A DNA stretch of 64,000 bases from Aureivirga marina. GTDB lineage: Bacteria; Bacteroidota; Bacteroidia; Flavobacteriales; Flavobacteriaceae. Location: NCBI RefSeq assembly GCF_015767265.1, contig NZ_JADPIB010000006.1:156037-220036 (forward strand), read 5' to 3'. The translations under genes were made by a program, and so were the position numbers. The notes beneath the pieces were generated by a model, which was given only the letters and a program-made list of their open reading frames with translations, was not told the origin of the DNA and ran no database searches. Below, one piece after another: positions 1 to 8,197 of this stretch; position 1 is the stretch's first letter; each line of letters opens with the position of its first letter.

Positions 1-1770
1 CGTACAATGATGCGAATCAATCTTCCAAAACCTTTAAAACAAGGAGAAACTTATGAGTTTTCAATTAAATGGTGGTATAATATAAATAATTACATCAAAG
101 AAGGTGGACGTTCTGGATATGAGCCTTTTCCAAGTGGAAACAATATCTACGTTATTGCTCAATTTTTCCCAAGATTAGCTGTATATAGCGATATTGAAGG
201 ATGGCAAAATATGCAATTCTGGGGACGTGGTGAGTTTGCTTTAGAATTTGGTGATTATGATGTAAAAATTACTGTTCCTTCAGATCACGTGATGAATGCT
301 ACAGGAGTTTTACAAAACACAAAAAGTTTATTAACTAATAAGCAATACAAACGTTTTGAAAAAGCACAAAAAACGTTTGATAATCCAATGTATATTGTAA
401 CACCTGAAGAAGCAGAAAAAGCAGAAAAAGGACGTTCAACTAAGAAAAAAACTTGGCATTATAAAGCTACAAATGTAAGAGATTTTGCATTTGCTACTTC
501 TCGTAAATTTATGTGGGATGCAATGGCTGTTGATGTAAATGGTAAGACTGTTATGGCTTATTCTTTATTCTCAAAAGAAGGAAACCCTCTTTGGGAAGAA
601 CATTCAACTAGAGTTGTTGCACAAACATTGAAGACTTATTCAAGAATGACTTTTGATTATCCTTATCATAAAGCAATTTCTGTACATGCTAGAAGACAAG
701 GAATGGAATATCCAATGATTTGTTTCAATTATGGTCGTCCAAAACCTGATGGGACATACTCTGATAGAGTAAAATATGGAATGATTGGTGTAATTGTTCA
801 CGAAGTTGGACATAACTTCTTCCCTATGATTGTAAATTCTGATGAGCGTCGTTGGACTTGGATGGATGAAGGAATTAATTCTTTTGTTGAAATGTTAGCT
901 GAATATGAGTATGATCCTAATTTCCCAGTAAGAAGTTTACCTACAAAAGTTGTTGGTTATATGGGTGGAGATCAAAGTAGAATTTCTCCAATTATGACAC
1001 AATCAAACTACATTTACCAATTCGGAGCAAATGCTTATGCAAAACCAGCTGCTGGATTATGGATGTTACGTAAAACAATTATGGGAGAAGAATTATTTGA
1101 TTATGCTTTCAGAACTTATGCACAAAGATGGATGTTTAAACACCCTTCTCCAGCTGATTTCTTCCGTACAATGGAAGATGCTTCTGCATTTGATTTAGAT
1201 TGGTTCTGGAGAGGATGGTTCTATACTACAGACTGGAATGATATTGCAATTAAAGATGTAAATTTATTCTATGTAACAGATAAACCAACTCCAAAAGCTC
1301 TTGAATTAGCTAAAAGATATGGAATGTCAATCGATCAATTCGGACCTGCTTTATTCTTAGTTAATGAGAAAAGTGAAGTATTTGATGAGAAATTAAAAAG
1401 TGTTGAGCCAGAAGATTACGCTGTTTTATCAGGACATATTAACGAACATTTAGACGAAGAAGCAAAAGCTGAATTAACTTCTGCTAAATATATCTATGAA
1501 ATTACATTCTCAAAACCTGGTGGATTAGTAATGCCACTTATTGTTGAGTTTGAATTTGAAGATGGAACAAAAGAACGTAAACAATTCCCAGCACAAATCT
1601 GGAGATTTAACGATAAAGAAGTAATGAAAGTTTTCGGATTTGATAAGAAATTAAAATCTATTACTGTAGATCCAGAAAACGAATTAGCTGATATTGACCA
1701 AACAAACAATAGTTGGCCAAAAGCGAAGCCTTCTAAATTTGAAGAGTTTAAAAACAAAAAATCTAAATAA
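1..1770 (+). CDS. M1 family metallopeptidase, 5'-truncated by window edge
   Basis: The reading frame is open from the first base, so the N-terminus lies outside the window and 589 residues are visible. The zinc motif HEVGH is at about residues 267-271, with the third ligand region WMDEGINSFVEMLAE about 20 residues later, as in gluzincin aminopeptidases (M1/COG0308). A GMEYP segment just before it takes the place of the substrate-binding GxMEN loop. The C-terminal third is beta-rich with many charged residues. The family releases N-terminal amino acids from peptides, in Bacteroidota usually as an exported or periplasmic enzyme, but the signal peptide cannot be seen here. A strong hairpin terminator follows the stop. 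Confidence 0.85.
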   Translation, partial: RTMMRINLPKPLKQGETYEFSIKWWYNINNYIKEGGRSGYEPFPSGNNIYVIAQFFPRLAVYSDIEGWQNMQFWGRGEFALEFGDYDVKITVPSDHVMNATGVLQNTKSLLTNKQYKRFEKAQKTFDNPMYIVTPEEAEKAEKGRSTKKKTWHYKATNVRDFAFATSRKFMWDAMAVDVNGKTVMAYSLFSKEGNPLWEEHSTRVVAQTLKTYSRMTFDYPYHKAISVHARRQGMEYPMICFNYGRPKPDGTYSDRVKYGMIGVIVHEVGHNFFPMIVNSDERRWTWMDEGINSFVEMLAEYEYDPNFPVRSLPTKVVGYMGGDQSRISPIMTQSNYIYQFGANAYAKPAAGLWMLRKTIMGEELFDYAFRTYAQRWMFKHPSPADFFRTMEDASAFDLDWFWRGWFYTTDWNDIAIKDVNLFYVTDKPTPKALELAKRYGMSIDQFGPALFLVNEKSEVFDEKLKSVEPEDYAVLSGHINEHLDEEAKAELTSAKYIYEITFSKPGGLVMPLIVEFEFEDGTKERKQFPAQIWRFNDKEVMKVFGFDKKLKSITVDPENELADIDQTNNSWPKAKPSKFEEFKNKKSK

Positions 1771-1793
1771 TCATAGATTTTCAATATAAAACT

Positions 1794-1827
1794 AAAACCG
1801 AAAGAATTAATTCTTTCGGTTTTTTTA
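1794..1827 (+). terminator. Rho-independent terminator after M1 peptidase
   Basis: A perfect 15-bp inverted repeat (AAAACCGAAAGAATT and its complement, 1794-1823) runs into a T tract, 24 bp after the stop codon of the peptidase gene. Confidence 0.9.
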
Positions 1828-1875
1828 TTACTTATTTTATTTCTCAAATTACGTTTACATTTTAATTTAAGACAT

Positions 1876-1909
1876 AAAAAAAGAGCTTAATTTCTTAAGC
1901 TCTTTTTTT
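1876..1909 (-). terminator. Terminator for the carboxypeptidase-regulatory-domain gene
   Basis: The stem AAGAGCTTAA/TTAAGCTCTT with a 4-base loop is flanked by A and T tracts, so it can work in both directions. It lies 18 bp past the end of the minus-strand gene at 1928-2725. Confidence 0.85.
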
Positions 1910-1927
1910 ATAAATATGTTTTGTTTT

Positions 1928-2725
1928 TTACTTTCTTTTTGTACTTCCTTGCTTTACTGCTTTGTGACTTTCATAACATTCTAAAACTGCTTCAATCACT
2001 TGCAAATCGCTTGCTTTTTCAATGAAATATTTACTATAATTACAATCATCTAGTAAATTATCTAATTCTTGTTTACTTAAGTTTAAATATTCCATCATTA
2101 AATCTCTATTAAACTTACTCTCTAAAAGCCTTCTTAGATTATCTTCTTCTTTAAGTTTTTTCAACTTCTTTAGCTCTTTAGGTTTTTTTCCAAACAAATT
2201 ATAGAGAAAATCTACAGGATGATAAATAGCATCTACAGGGGAACTAAACGTTTTTTTAGAAGGTTTTCCTACTTCATATGTTTGTTTTAATCCATTGATA
2301 TGAATTCTTGTATACTTATCTTCTGGAATATTTTTCACATCTACTTCCAAAACACCAACTAAATCATGTGCTTTAATATTTACCTCAGCAATTTGCACTG
2401 TTTTTTCATACATTGAAATTACTAATTCATTTCCTTTTAATAAATCGTTTGTAATTCTAAGTTTTATCGGTTGATAACCAACGTGCGAAACAAAAATGGT
2501 ATCATTTGCTTGCGCTGAAATTTCAAAATTTCCTTGATTATTTGTTGCTGTACCAATTACAGTATTTAAATTATAAATATGTGCTCCATTTATTGGACTT
2601 TTTGTAGTTCCATCAATAATTTGTCCATTTAATTTATTTGGAGTTGGAGTTTCTTCTGTTTCTTGTGAAAAAGAATAACTTGTGATAAATAGTAAAGATA
2701 GTAGTAAAAATAGTTTCTTCTGCAT
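1928..2725 (-). CDS. Secreted carboxypeptidase-like regulatory domain protein
   Basis: This 265-residue protein starts with a signal peptide (lysines, then LFLLLSLLFITSYSFSQ). Residues about 32-115 form a CarboxypepD_reg-like beta-sandwich: LNGQIIDGTTKSPINGAHIY, then NNQGNFEIS and VSHVGYQPIKL. This domain is common at the N-terminus of TonB-dependent receptors and in small periplasmic or surface proteins of Bacteroidota. No receptor barrel follows. The second half is charged and helical, with a lysine/leucine-rich stretch around residues 178-200, and I do not recognise it. The gene is monocistronic, with its own terminator downstream. It is probably a periplasmic or outer-membrane-associated protein of unknown partner. 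Confidence 0.75.
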   Translation of the reverse strand: MQKKLFLLLSLLFITSYSFSQETEETPTPNKLNGQIIDGTTKSPINGAHIYNLNTVIGTATNNQGNFEISAQANDTIFVSHVGYQPIKLRITNDLLKGNELVISMYEKTVQIAEVNIKAHDLVGVLEVDVKNIPEDKYTRIHINGLKQTYEVGKPSKKTFSSPVDAIYHPVDFLYNLFGKKPKELKKLKKLKEEDNLRRLLESKFNRDLMMEYLNLSKQELDNLLDDCNYSKYFIEKASDLQVIEAVLECYESHKAVKQGSTKRK

Positions 2726-2913
2726 ATTCTATTTGTGTAAAATGTAATTGAATAAAGGCTAAAATAAACAAAGTCTGTAATAAAAAAGACTTTAATCTAT
2801 TTTTTTAGAATATTTTAATGATTCTAATTTAGACAAACTTAAGCTAGAATCATTCCATTTTTTTATAAAAAATTAATTTTTAATCTATTAGAAATAAATA
2901 ATCTTTATTAAAC

Positions 2914-2943
2914 CAAAAAAAAGACACTTTTAAAAAGTGCCTT
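2914..2943 (-). terminator. Terminator of the kdsD-tatC-lptB operon
   Basis: Read on the minus strand, the stem AAGGCACTTTT/AAAAGTGTCTT (one G·T pair) is followed by eight Ts, 9 bp beyond the lptB stop codon. Confidence 0.8.
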
Positions 2944-2951
2944 CTATTTTT

Positions 2952-3692
2952 TTATTTTTTAAACTTATTCTCCTGAAGTATAAAACTTTCTCCCAGATAA
3001 ACTTTTCGAACTGTTTCATCATCAGCTAATTCTTGTGGAGTTCCTTCTTTCAAAATTCCTCCTTCAAACATTAGATAAGTTTTATCTGTAATCGCTAAAG
3101 TTGCTTGTACATCATGATCTGTAATCAAGATTCCGATATTTTTATCTTTTAGTTTCGCTACAATTTCTTGAATATCTTCTACTGCAATCGGGTCAACTCC
3201 AGCAAAAGGTTCATCTAGTAAAATAAAATTCGGATTAGAAGCTAAACATCTTGCAATCTCCGTTCTTCTTCGCTCTCCTCCTGATAATAAATCTCCTCTA
3301 TTTTTACGAACATGACCTAAACTAAATTCATCAATAAGTTCTTCTAGTCTTTCTTTTTGTTCTTTTTTTGACTTATACGTAAATTGAAGCACTGATAAAA
3401 TATTATCTTCCACACTTAATTTTCTAAAAACAGAAGCTTCCTGTGCAAGATACCCAATTCCTTGCTGTGCCCTTTTGTACATCGGAAATTTTGTAATTTC
3501 TGTATCGTCTAGATAAATATGTCCTTCATTTGGCTCAATCATTCCTACAATCATATAAAATGATGTTGTTTTACCAGCACCATTCGGACCCAAAAGTCCA
3601 ATAATTTGCCCCTGCTCTACTTCTACAGAAATTCCCTTTACAACAGTTCTACTTCCGTATTTTTTAATTATGTTGTCTGCTCTTAATATCAT
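2952..3692 (-). CDS. lptB: LPS export ABC transporter ATP-binding protein LptB
   Basis: At 246 residues this is a standard ABC ATPase of the LptB/YhbG type. It shows Walker A GPNGAGKT at 35-42, a Q-loop region ([18 protein letters not shown]), the signature LSGGERRR near 136-143, Walker [14 protein letters not shown], and the H-loop LITDHDVQ. LptB powers extraction of lipopolysaccharide from the inner membrane through LptFG and the Lpt bridge. Its position in one minus-strand operon with kdsD (arabinose-5-phosphate isomerase, LPS core sugar synthesis) supports an LPS role. The start is ATG at 3692, 29 bp downstream of the AhpD-like gene. The protein is full length. Confidence 0.93.
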   Translation of the reverse strand: MILRADNIIKKYGSRTVVKGISVEVEQGQIIGLLGPNGAGKTTSFYMIVGMIEPNEGHIYLDDTEITKFPMYKRAQQGIGYLAQEASVFRKLSVEDNILSVLQFTYKSKKEQKERLEELIDEFSLGHVRKNRGDLLSGGERRRTEIARCLASNPNFILLDEPFAGVDPIAVEDIQEIVAKLKDKNIGILITDHDVQATLAITDKTYLMFEGGILKEGTPQELADDETVRKVYLGESFILQENKFKK

Positions 3693-3721
3693 ATCTAAAT
3701 ACTAACGTTGAAAAACAATTT

Positions 3722-4078
3722 TTATTTCTGATTAGAGCTTTCTTCTAAAGCTTCCCAGAACTCATAAGCTCTTCTTAAATGTGGAATCACGATACTTCCT
3801 CCTACAAGTGTTGCAATAGACAAAGCCTCTAAAACTTCTTCTTTATTTAATCCTTCTTTATAACAAGATTCTAAATGATATTTTATACAATCATCACAAC
3901 GTAAAACTGCAGAAGCAACTAAACCAAGAAGCTCTTTTGTTCTTACATCTAAATGTCCTTCTTTGTATGCATTTGTATCTAAGTTGAAAAATCTTTTTAT
4001 TACTTTATTATCTTCAGAAAGAATTTTATCATTCATTTTCTGACGATAATCATTAAATTCTTTGATCAAATCTGCCAT
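3722..4078 (-). CDS. Carboxymuconolactone decarboxylase (AhpD-like) family protein
   Basis: A small all-helical protein of 118 residues. The family motif is visible as RCDDCIKYHLESC, giving C61, C64 and H68, the CxxC/His arrangement of AhpD-like peroxidase-coupled disulfide reductases. Many small members in Bacteroidota have no assigned substrate, so a thiol-redox role is inferred only from the motif. The gene lies 2 bp downstream of tatC and 29 bp upstream of lptB, inside the envelope operon, and this order is probably co-transcribed from the promoter in front of kdsD. Confidence 0.85.
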   Translation of the reverse strand: MADLIKEFNDYRQKMNDKILSEDNKVIKRFFNLDTNAYKEGHLDVRTKELLGLVASAVLRCDDCIKYHLESCYKEGLNKEEVLEALSIATLVGGSIVIPHLRRAYEFWEALEESSNQK

Positions 4079-4080
4079 AA

Positions 4081-4890
4081 TTAATGTTCTTGATTTTTTA
4101 TTACAAATTTAGAAATATGAATACTTATTTCGTATAAAATTAAAATTGGAATAGAAACAATTACTTGACTTGCAATATCTGGAGGTGTAATAATCGCAGC
4201 CAAAACAAGTACTAAAACAATTGCTATTTTTCTATATTTCTTTAAAAATTCTGGTGTCACAAGTCCCATTTTACTTAAGAAATAAATAATCACAGGTAAT
4301 TCAAACATTAGAGAAACTCCAAGAAGTGTACTTGTTATTAAACTAATATGTGATTGGAAACTAAATTGATTTTTAATAATATCCGTAATTTGGAAACTAT
4401 AAAAGAAATACACTGAAAGAGGTGCAACAATAAAATAGCTAAATAAAACTCCTAAAAAGAATAAAATAGAAGCTGAAAAGATAAATAATCTTGACTTTTT
4501 TCTTTCATTTTGGTGTAATCCTGGACTGATAAATCGCCACATTTCCCATATAATGTATGGAAAAGCAACAATAAACCCTAAAATTAAAGAAGTCCAAACC
4601 GCATTCATAATTTGTCCTGATGGATTTAAACTCTGTAAAGTGTCTGTCCCAAATTCTAAATTACACATTTCACTTTCTATACTCAATGCTTTACTTAAAT
4701 TACAAAGCCATTGATATGTTGGAAAATCTCCATTTAAATGTGCAAATAAAAATTGTTCGTAAACTTGTGTTCTAAATATAAAAACTACAATTGCAACAGC
4801 AAAAATTGCTAATGTAGAACGTATTAAATGCCATCTTAGCTCTTCTAAATGAGCTAAAAATGACATATTATTGGTTTCTTTTTTTGACAT
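4081..4890 (-). CDS. tatC: Sec-independent protein translocase TatC
   Basis: This 269-residue polytopic protein begins with the conserved cytoplasmic motif FLAHLEELRWHL (residues 11-22). It has about six membrane spans and the WRFISPGLHQNERK loop before the third span. TatC is the twin-arginine signal receptor of the Tat export system and works with TatA/B, which are not in this window. The luminal loop between spans 1 and 2 (about residues 45-90) is long and contains two cysteines, a common Bacteroidota feature. It starts 8 bp after kdsD and ends 2 bp before the AhpD-like gene, indicating co-transcription. Confidence 0.94.
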   Translation of the reverse strand: MSKKETNNMSFLAHLEELRWHLIRSTLAIFAVAIVVFIFRTQVYEQFLFAHLNGDFPTYQWLCNLSKALSIESEMCNLEFGTDTLQSLNPSGQIMNAVWTSLILGFIVAFPYIIWEMWRFISPGLHQNERKKSRLFIFSASILFFLGVLFSYFIVAPLSVYFFYSFQITDIIKNQFSFQSHISLITSTLLGVSLMFELPVIIYFLSKMGLVTPEFLKKYRKIAIVLVLVLAAIITPPDIASQVIVSIPILILYEISIHISKFVIKNQEH

Positions 4891-4898
4891 ATATTCTT

Positions 4899-5864
4899 TT
4901 AAAAAATTCCTTCTTTTATTAAATCATGTAAATGAACAACTCCAACATATTCTCCATTATCAGTAACTAAAATTTGTGTAATATTATTTGTCTCCATTTC
5001 TTCTAAAGCCTCAATTGCCATAGCATCTCGGTGAATATGTTTCGGATTTTCACTCATAATATCCTTAGCCGTTAAACTTGAAAAATCTGTAGACTTTTCT
5101 AACATTCTACGAATATCCCCATCCGTTATGATTCCTATTAAATTATTAGCATCCACAACAGCAGTTGTTCCAAGTCTTTTTTGAGAAATTTCTACAATCA
5201 CTTTTTGAATAGAATCTTCTGGTGAAACTTTTGGAGCTTCATTTTTAGCAATTAAATCATTAACTCTTAAATACAATCTTTTTCCTAAAGCTCCTCCTGG
5301 ATGGTATTTTGCAAAATCTTGACTAGAAAATTGTTTTAAATTTAGAAGACAAACTGCTAGTGCATCTCCCATAACCAACTGAGCTGTAGTACTTGTTGTC
5401 GGAGCCAAATTATTTGGACAAGCTTCTTTTTCTACAAAAGTATTTAAAACAAAATCTGCATTTTTTCCTAAGAATGAATCAATATTTCCAGTGATTGCAA
5501 TTATTTTATTTCCATAATTTTTAATTAGTGGAATTAAAACTTTTATTTCAGGTGTGTTACCACTTTTTGAAAGACAAATGACAACATCGTTCTCTTGAAT
5601 GTTTCCTAAATCACCATGAATTGCATCAGCAGCATGCATAAAAACAGCCGGTGTTCCAGTCGAATTTAAAGTCGCAACTATCTTAGTAGCAATGTTTGCG
5701 CTTTTTCCAATACCTGATACAATAACTCTACCCTTTGACTCGTATATAAATTTAACAGCCTTTTCGAAGTCAGAATTAATAAAATTACTTAAATTCGCAA
5801 TGGCTTTGCTTTCTAGTGCAATTGTTTGCTTTGCATTTGCAATAATGTTATTTTTGTTATCCAA
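4899..5864 (-). CDS. kdsD: KpsF/GutQ sugar-phosphate isomerase (D-arabinose-5-phosphate isomerase)
   Basis: The 321-residue protein has an N-terminal SIS domain (SGIGKSANIATKIVATLNST near residues 51-70, then HAADAIHGDLG) and a C-terminal pair of CBS domains (about 205-320). The enzyme interconverts ribulose-5-phosphate and arabinose-5-phosphate, the first step towards Kdo for LPS. The only usable start is TTG at 5864: an in-frame TAA lies five codons upstream, and the first methionine codon would delete the conserved N-terminal helix. It is the first gene of a four-gene operon, with a -7 promoter box at 5916-5923, divergent from recQ. Confidence 0.92.
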   Translation of the reverse strand: MDNKNNIIANAKQTIALESKAIANLSNFINSDFEKAVKFIYESKGRVIVSGIGKSANIATKIVATLNSTGTPAVFMHAADAIHGDLGNIQENDVVICLSKSGNTPEIKVLIPLIKNYGNKIIAITGNIDSFLGKNADFVLNTFVEKEACPNNLAPTTSTTAQLVMGDALAVCLLNLKQFSSQDFAKYHPGGALGKRLYLRVNDLIAKNEAPKVSPEDSIQKVIVEISQKRLGTTAVVDANNLIGIITDGDIRRMLEKSTDFSSLTAKDIMSENPKHIHRDAMAIEALEEMETNNITQILVTDNGEYVGVVHLHDLIKEGIF

Positions 5865-5915
5865 AAGGTTAAATTTTTAGTTTATAAATAAATTTTATAT
5901 TTTCTTTCATTGATG

Positions 5916-5923
5916 CAAAGGTA
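5916..5923 (-). promoter_or_regulatory. -7 promoter box for the kdsD operon
   Basis: The minus strand reads TACCTTTG, an exact match to the Bacteroidota sigma-A -7 consensus TAnnTTTG, 52 bp before the TTG start of kdsD. No clear TTG -33 element was found at the expected spacing. Confidence 0.65.
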
Positions 5924-5947
5924 TCTAAAATTAGATTAAAAACAGTA

Positions 5948-8146
5948 ATGAATAGACAGGAAATTGATATACATAAGGCTTTAAAAAAATATTTTGGTTT
6001 TTCTAAATTTAAAGGGCTTCAAGAAGAAGTAATTAGAAGTATACTGAATAAGCAAAATACTTTTGTTATAATGCCTACAGGTGGTGGTAAATCTATGTGT
6101 TACCAATTACCCGCTCTTATGCAAGAAGGAACAGCAATCGTTGTTTCTCCATTAATCGCTTTGATGAAAAATCAAGTAGATGCGATTAGAGGTGTCTCTG
6201 AGCAAAACGGAATTGCTCATGTTTTAAACTCTTCTCTAAATAAAGGGGAAGTTGCACAGGTAAAACATGACGTTGAAAAAGGAATTACAAAATTGTTATA
6301 TGTTGCTCCCGAATCATTAACAAAAGAAGAATATGTTGAGTTTTTAAAGTCTCAAAAGATATCATTTGTTGCTATTGATGAAGCGCACTGTATTTCGGAA
6401 TGGGGACACGATTTCCGTCCAGAATACAGAAACCTTAGAAGCATCATTAAGAAGATTGGAAATGTTCCGATTATTGGTTTAACTGCAACTGCTACTCCAA
6501 AAGTTCAAGAAGATATCTTGAAAACTCTTGGAATGTCAGATGCTACAACGTTTAAAGCTTCCTTTAACCGTTCTAATCTTTATTATGAAGTTAGACCAAA
6601 GACAGTTGACGTAAATAAAGACATTATCAAATTTATCAAAAGAAATGATGGTAAATCTGGTGTTATTTACTGTTTAAGTAGAAAAAAGGTAGAAGAAATC
6701 GCACAACTATTACAAGTGAATGGTATAAAAGCTGTTCCTTATCACGCTGGTTTAGATGCCAAAACTCGTGTGAAACATCAAGATATGTTCTTAATGGAAG
6801 ATGTTGATGTTGTTGTTGCAACTATTGCTTTTGGAATGGGAATTGACAAACCTGATGTACGTTTTGTTATTCATCATGATATTCCTAAAAGTTTAGAAAG
6901 TTATTACCAAGAAACTGGTCGTGCTGGTCGTGATGGCGGTGAAGGTCATTGTTTGGCTTTTTATTCTTATAAAGACATTGAAAAATTGGAGAAATTCATG
7001 GCAAATAAACCAGTTGCAGAACAAGAAATTGGTCATGCACTTCTTCAAGAAGTTGTTGGTTATGCTGAAACTTCAATGTCGAGAAGAAAATATCTTTTAC
7101 ATTATTTCGGTGAAGAATTTGATGATGTTAAAGGGGAAGGCGCTGATATGGACGACAATGTTCGTAATCCAAAGAAAAAGCACGAAGCCAAAGATGAAGT
7201 GAAAACTTTATTGGAAATTATTAAAGACACAAACGAAAAATATAAAGCTAAAGATGTTGTAAATACTTTAGTTGGACAACAAAATGCTGTTTTAAAATCT
7301 CATAAAACAATTGACCAACCTTATTTTGGTATTGGAAAAGAAAAAGATGGGAAATATTGGATGGCTTTAATTCGTCAAGTTCTTGTTGCTGGATTTATCA
7401 AAAAAGAAATTGAGCAATATGGTGTAATAAAACTTACAGATTTAGGAAAGAAATTTATGGAAAATCCTGCAAGTTTTATGATGACAGAAGATCATGTCTA
7501 CGATGATGGAGATGATGCTGGAATTATAACAAATTCTAAATCTTCTGGTGGAGCTGTTGATGAACAATTAATGAAAATGCTTAAAGATCTTCGTAAGAAA
7601 GTTGGAAAACAAAAAGGTGTTCCGCCTTTTGCTGTTTTTCAAGATCCTTCTTTGGAAGATATGACTTTAAAATATCCTATCAATATTCAAGAACTTAGTA
7701 ATGTTCATGGAGTTGGTGATGGAAAAGCAAAAAAATTCGGTAAGCCTTTTGTTGAATTAATTGCTACATATGTTGAAGAAAATGATATCGTTCGTCCAGA
7801 TGATTTAGTTGTTAAAAGTACAGGAGAAAATTCTTCTTTAAAACTTTTCATTATTCAAAATACAGATAGAAAAATTCCTTTAGAAGATATTGCAAAATCG
7901 AAAGGATTAGATTTTGAAGCTTTAATTAATGAAATGCAACGAATCGTTTATATGGGAACCAAACTAAATATTAATTATTATTTAGATGAAATTCTTGACG
8001 ACGAACAACAAGAAGAAATTTTTGAATATTTCATGGAAGCAGAAACGGATAAAATTGAAGATGCTTTGGAAGAATTCGATGGTGATTATGATTATGAAGA
8101 ATTACGATTAATGCGAATTAAATTTATTAGTGATGTCGCAAATTAA
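5948..8146 (+). CDS. recQ: ATP-dependent DNA helicase RecQ
   Basis: A 732-residue superfamily 2 helicase. Walker A MPTGGGKSMCYQ is at 42-53, the DEAH box IDEAHCISEWGHDFRPEY at about 143-160, and the SAT-like motif LTATATPKV follows. The helicase C lobe contains the arginine-finger motif QETGRAGRDG. A long RQC/winged-helix section is next, then an HRDC domain (about 540-600, LRKKVGKQKGVPPFAVFQD, NVHGVGDGKAKKFG). RecQ unwinds 3'-5' and acts in recombination repair and stalled-fork processing. The acidic C-terminal tail past the HRDC domain (about residues 610-732) is typical of Bacteroidota RecQ. The gene is monocistronic and divergent from kdsD. Confidence 0.95.
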   Translation: MNRQEIDIHKALKKYFGFSKFKGLQEEVIRSILNKQNTFVIMPTGGGKSMCYQLPALMQEGTAIVVSPLIALMKNQVDAIRGVSEQNGIAHVLNSSLNKGEVAQVKHDVEKGITKLLYVAPESLTKEEYVEFLKSQKISFVAIDEAHCISEWGHDFRPEYRNLRSIIKKIGNVPIIGLTATATPKVQEDILKTLGMSDATTFKASFNRSNLYYEVRPKTVDVNKDIIKFIKRNDGKSGVIYCLSRKKVEEIAQLLQVNGIKAVPYHAGLDAKTRVKHQDMFLMEDVDVVVATIAFGMGIDKPDVRFVIHHDIPKSLESYYQETGRAGRDGGEGHCLAFYSYKDIEKLEKFMANKPVAEQEIGHALLQEVVGYAETSMSRRKYLLHYFGEEFDDVKGEGADMDDNVRNPKKKHEAKDEVKTLLEIIKDTNEKYKAKDVVNTLVGQQNAVLKSHKTIDQPYFGIGKEKDGKYWMALIRQVLVAGFIKKEIEQYGVIKLTDLGKKFMENPASFMMTEDHVYDDGDDAGIITNSKSSGGAVDEQLMKMLKDLRKKVGKQKGVPPFAVFQDPSLEDMTLKYPINIQELSNVHGVGDGKAKKFGKPFVELIATYVEENDIVRPDDLVVKSTGENSSLKLFIIQNTDRKIPLEDIAKSKGLDFEALINEMQRIVYMGTKLNINYYLDEILDDEQQEEIFEYFMEAETDKIEDALEEFDGDYDYEELRLMRIKFISDVAN

Positions 8147-8160
8147 TCTTACGATATAAC

Positions 8161-8192
8161 AAAAAAAGCAACCAAAAAGGTTGCTTTTTTTT
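8161..8192. terminator. Bidirectional terminator between recQ and the T9SS lectin-like gene
   Basis: The stem AAAAAAAGCAACC/GGTTGCTTTTTTT with an AAAAA loop has an A tract on one side and a T tract on the other. It sits between convergent genes ending at 8146 and 8198. Confidence 0.9.
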
Positions 8193-8197
8193 ATGTT

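Noticed and set aside
1494..1847. 117-codon frame on the minus strand opposite the end of the M1 peptidase
   Set aside because: It lies almost entirely antisense to a well-supported gene and runs through that gene's terminator hairpin.
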